From Youxingia wuxianensis (lineage in GTDB: Bacteria; Bacillota; Clostridia; Oscillospirales; Ruminococcaceae), in assembly GCF_014385085.1 (NCBI RefSeq), contig NZ_JACRTD010000011.1, positions 1 through 62,259 on the forward strand: DNA of 62,259 bases, given 5' to 3'. Position 1 is the first letter of the stretch. Each line of letters opens with the position of its first letter. Under the pieces are notes generated by a model. That model ran no database searches. It was not told the DNA's origin and was given only the letters and a program-made list of their open reading frames with translations. The position numbers and the translations under genes are program-made. Positions 60,652 to 62,259 of the stretch are shown one piece after another.

Positions 60652-61614
60652 TTAGGATTGAGTCAGGATGGAAACCAGCGGGATGGTTACCAGACAGCAT
60701 AAGGTGGTGACCATCACTATCTGGGAAGAATATTCCGCGGCGTCCGAGCCGTTTTGCTTTGCAATCAGAGGATAACTGGCGATAGCCGGCAAACAGCTAA
60801 GCAGGGTAAACGCCTGAACCACCATGGAGGGAAGCTCCCAGGGAAGGTGATTGAGCAGCCAGTTAATGAAAAGGGGCGCGCCGATCATACGTACAATAAC
60901 AATGGAGAAGGCCGGCCATGCTTTGGTAATCCCCTTCAGATCCATAAATGCGATGGTGCCCCCGATATAAACCATTGCCAGAGATTTCGTACAGCCTCCG
61001 ATGGAGGACAGCGCCTGCATGGGAACATTGTCCACTGGAACTTTAAGAAGCAGCAGCACCAATCCCACAGCCACAGAAATAGTGCAGGGATTGCACAGCT
61101 TTTTCAGTGCGAAAGAGAGGGAAAACTCGCTCTTCCCATCTAGCTTGCGTTGGCTCCCGGTGGCCATGATCACACCGAAAGTCCATACGGCAATGCTGTC
61201 CACCACAGTAAACAGGGAGATCGCTAAGGTTCCCTCCGGCCCCAACAGGGCGCCCGCCAGAGGGATGCCGAAAAAGGCGGCGTTGAGAAGACAGGTTTGG
61301 GCGATATGAATATTGCGTTGGTCCCCTTTGAGCCGCAGGAGAAAGGCCAACAGGATACCAAGAAGAATAAAAAAAGCGTAGAGCAAAAATCCGCCGGGAA
61401 TCATATACAGGAGCATAGAGGCGCTGTTAGGACTTACTGCGTTGGGCAGGATGGACAGATACATGCAAGGCATGATAATAGATAAAATCAATTTCGCCAG
61501 TCCATCCAGCATTTCCCGGGTGATCAGCTTTATCTTCACCCCTAGAAAACCGCACAGAATAAAGATAAAGAACATGATCATCTGATCCCGAAGTACTGTA
61601 ATTTCAATATCCAA
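60652..61614 (-). CDS. AEC-family (auxin efflux carrier-like) permease
   Basis: A 320-aa, about ten-helix AEC transporter ('LCGFLGVKIKLITREMLDGLAKLILSIIMP', 'LLNAAFFGIPLAGALLGPEG', 'SCLPAIASYPLIAKQNGSDAA'). TTG start at 61614 with AGGAGGG 5 nt upstream; the earlier ATG at 61662 lies in the preceding terminator. AEC proteins export or import organic acids such as malate, or other anions; the substrate is unknown here. Confidence 0.88.
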   Translation of the reverse strand: MDIEITVLRDQMIMFFIFILCGFLGVKIKLITREMLDGLAKLILSIIMPCMYLSILPNAVSPNSASMLLYMIPGGFLLYAFFILLGILLAFLLRLKGDQRNIHIAQTCLLNAAFFGIPLAGALLGPEGTLAISLFTVVDSIAVWTFGVIMATGSQRKLDGKSEFSLSFALKKLCNPCTISVAVGLVLLLLKVPVDNVPMQALSSIGGCTKSLAMVYIGGTIAFMDLKGITKAWPAFSIVIVRMIGAPLFINWLLNHLPWELPSMVVQAFTLLSCLPAIASYPLIAKQNGSDAAEYSSQIVMVTTLCCLVTIPLVSILTQS

Positions 61615-61647
61615 AGGTATCCCTCCTATGGTAAATAAAACAAAAAA

Positions 61648-61673
61648 AAAGGCGGAGAACAAGCTCCGCCTTT
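61648..61673 (-). terminator. Terminator after the cupin gene
   Basis: Minus strand stem AAAGGCGGAG / CTCCGCCTTT with 6-nt loop and a long T-run (TTTTTTTTT). Confidence 0.88.
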
Positions 61674-61685
61674 CACAAGCAAATT

Positions 61686-62087
61686 TTATCTGGTAGCGAT
61701 CTCTTTTACTTTGGCGATCTGTTCCGGAGTCAGCGGCATGACGTCGCTGTTATCAGCGCCAGTAGAAGAATCCTCTATAAGAATTAATTTGGTGTCTTTC
61801 TTGGTTACCGTATTGTGCCATAGCGTTGCAGGGATATTATAAACCTTGTTAGGTTCCATGTCAACCGCCTTGATATCCAGGCTGCAGCAGGTATCATCCG
61901 CATACAAGAGTACACAGCTGCCCTCCAACAGTACGAACAGTTCATCGGTTTTATTGTGACGTTCCAGACAGTCGATCCCGGAAATATCGTTTGCCGGTTT
62001 CCAATTTTTGATGCCTACCATCCATTTTTCATTTTCAAACACCCTGGTTAATCCTTCGCCTTCATAAGCGTACTCTAAAATCTTCAT
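61686..62087 (-). CDS. Cupin-domain protein
   Basis: A 133-aa single cupin: 'CLERHNKTDELFVLLEGSCVLLYAD' (motif 1, H and E) and 'YNIPATLWHNTVT' (motif 2, H). Small sugar- or metabolite-binding cupin. GGAGGG before the ATG. It follows a sugar ABC permease gene by about 50 bp in the same direction, so it probably belongs to that sugar-uptake operon. Confidence 0.85.
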   Translation of the reverse strand: MKILEYAYEGEGLTRVFENEKWMVGIKNWKPANDISGIDCLERHNKTDELFVLLEGSCVLLYADDTCCSLDIKAVDMEPNKVYNIPATLWHNTVTKKDTKLILIEDSSTGADNSDVMPLTPEQIAKVKEIATR

Positions 62088-62140
62088 TTTTGACCCTCCA
62101 ATTTCATATTTAAAGCCGCAGTACAGTTATATAAAACAGC

Positions 62141-62259
62141 TTATCCTTTGACAGCACCAGCGGTTAACCCTTCCACCAGTCTCTTCTGAGCGAAGAAGAA
62201 CATAATACATACAGGGATGATCGTTACAATTCCACCCGCCGTCAATACATCCCACTGTA
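62141..62259 (-). CDS. Carbohydrate ABC transporter permease, MalG-type (partial C-terminus)
   Basis: The open frame from the right edge to TAA (62141-62143) reads 'QWDVLTAGGIVTIIPVCIM', 'FFFAQKRLVEGLTAGAVKG'. A last membrane helix followed by the conserved QRxLVEGLTAGAVKG tail identifies the second permease (MalG/UgpE type) of CUT1 sugar ABC transporters. The rest of the gene is beyond the window. Confidence 0.88.
   Translation of the reverse strand, partial: QWDVLTAGGIVTIIPVCIMFFFAQKRLVEGLTAGAVKG

Overview
The window looks like a Gram-positive, low-to-mid GC anaerobe of the class Clostridia (Oscillospiraceae-like gut Firmicute; the genus cannot be fixed from this sequence). Supporting signs are strong AGGAGG ribosome sites with several TTG/GTG starts, sigma-A type TTGACA/TATAAT promoters, many short U-tailed terminators, a tandem glycine riboswitch ahead of a split gcvPA/gcvPB glycine cleavage operon, class III fructose bisphosphatase, DUF896, Pit/DUF47 and MetNIQ. 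No rRNA, tRNA or CRISPR array was seen.

Layout. (1) 1-5.8 kb: a catabolic operon: end of a membrane transporter, an aberrant YtcJ-type amidohydrolase, two FrlC-like epimerases, a FrlD-like kinase, an amidohydrolase-2 protein and a YjbQ protein. This resembles a fructoselysine/Amadori pathway but has extra hydrolases. (2) 5.77-12.65 kb: a feoAB iron-uptake operon on the minus strand whose feoB is cut in two by a 4.4 kb serine-recombinase element (about 6505-10913). The element carries a 534-aa recombinase, a frameshifted uridine-kinase-like gene and an ECF transporter S component. Its ends are imperfect inverted repeats around a shared AA/TT dinucleotide, and removing it in silico restores a 716-codon feoB. 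(3) 12.8-21.4 kb: GNAT, a PyrE-like phosphoribosyltransferase, a ZIP transporter behind a Zur-like operator, three tandem 160-bp hairpin-rich repeats, SGNH hydrolase, lipid kinase, glycerate kinase, LiaF-like and adhesin-like envelope proteins, and a YgjP metallopeptidase. (4) 21.4-28.9 kb: a second, intact YtcJ-type amidohydrolase, CinA, lactate dehydrogenase, radical SAM protein, asparaginase, PlsC and SfsA, the last two driven from one palindromic divergent promoter.

(5) 28.9-38.8 kb: MetNIQ methionine transporter, then the glycine-riboswitch operon gcvT-gcvH-gcvPA-gcvPB-lplA-lpd, which encodes the glycine cleavage system plus lipoate ligase and dihydrolipoamide dehydrogenase. (6) 38.8-41.9 kb: KDG kinase and a KDPG aldolase with a C-terminal VOC-like extension, divergent from an IclR regulator, with a perfect 8-1-8 palindrome near the promoter. 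(7) 41.9-48 kb: MmcQ/YjbR, AlkD, MATE and MFS exporters, and Pit phosphate transporter with its DUF47 partner. (8) 48-53.8 kb: a run of lipoproteins and membrane-anchored proteins with a DUF896 protein and a sirtuin. (9) 53.8-62.3 kb: VOC protein, SDR, MscL, Fbp, MATE, a secreted protein, an AEC transporter, a cupin and the end of a sugar ABC permease.

The most notable items are the feoB-interrupting element with its predicted attachment sites, the A11 frameshift inside its cargo kinase, the Amadori-like operon with a metal-ligand-deficient amidohydrolase, and the triplicated hairpin array.
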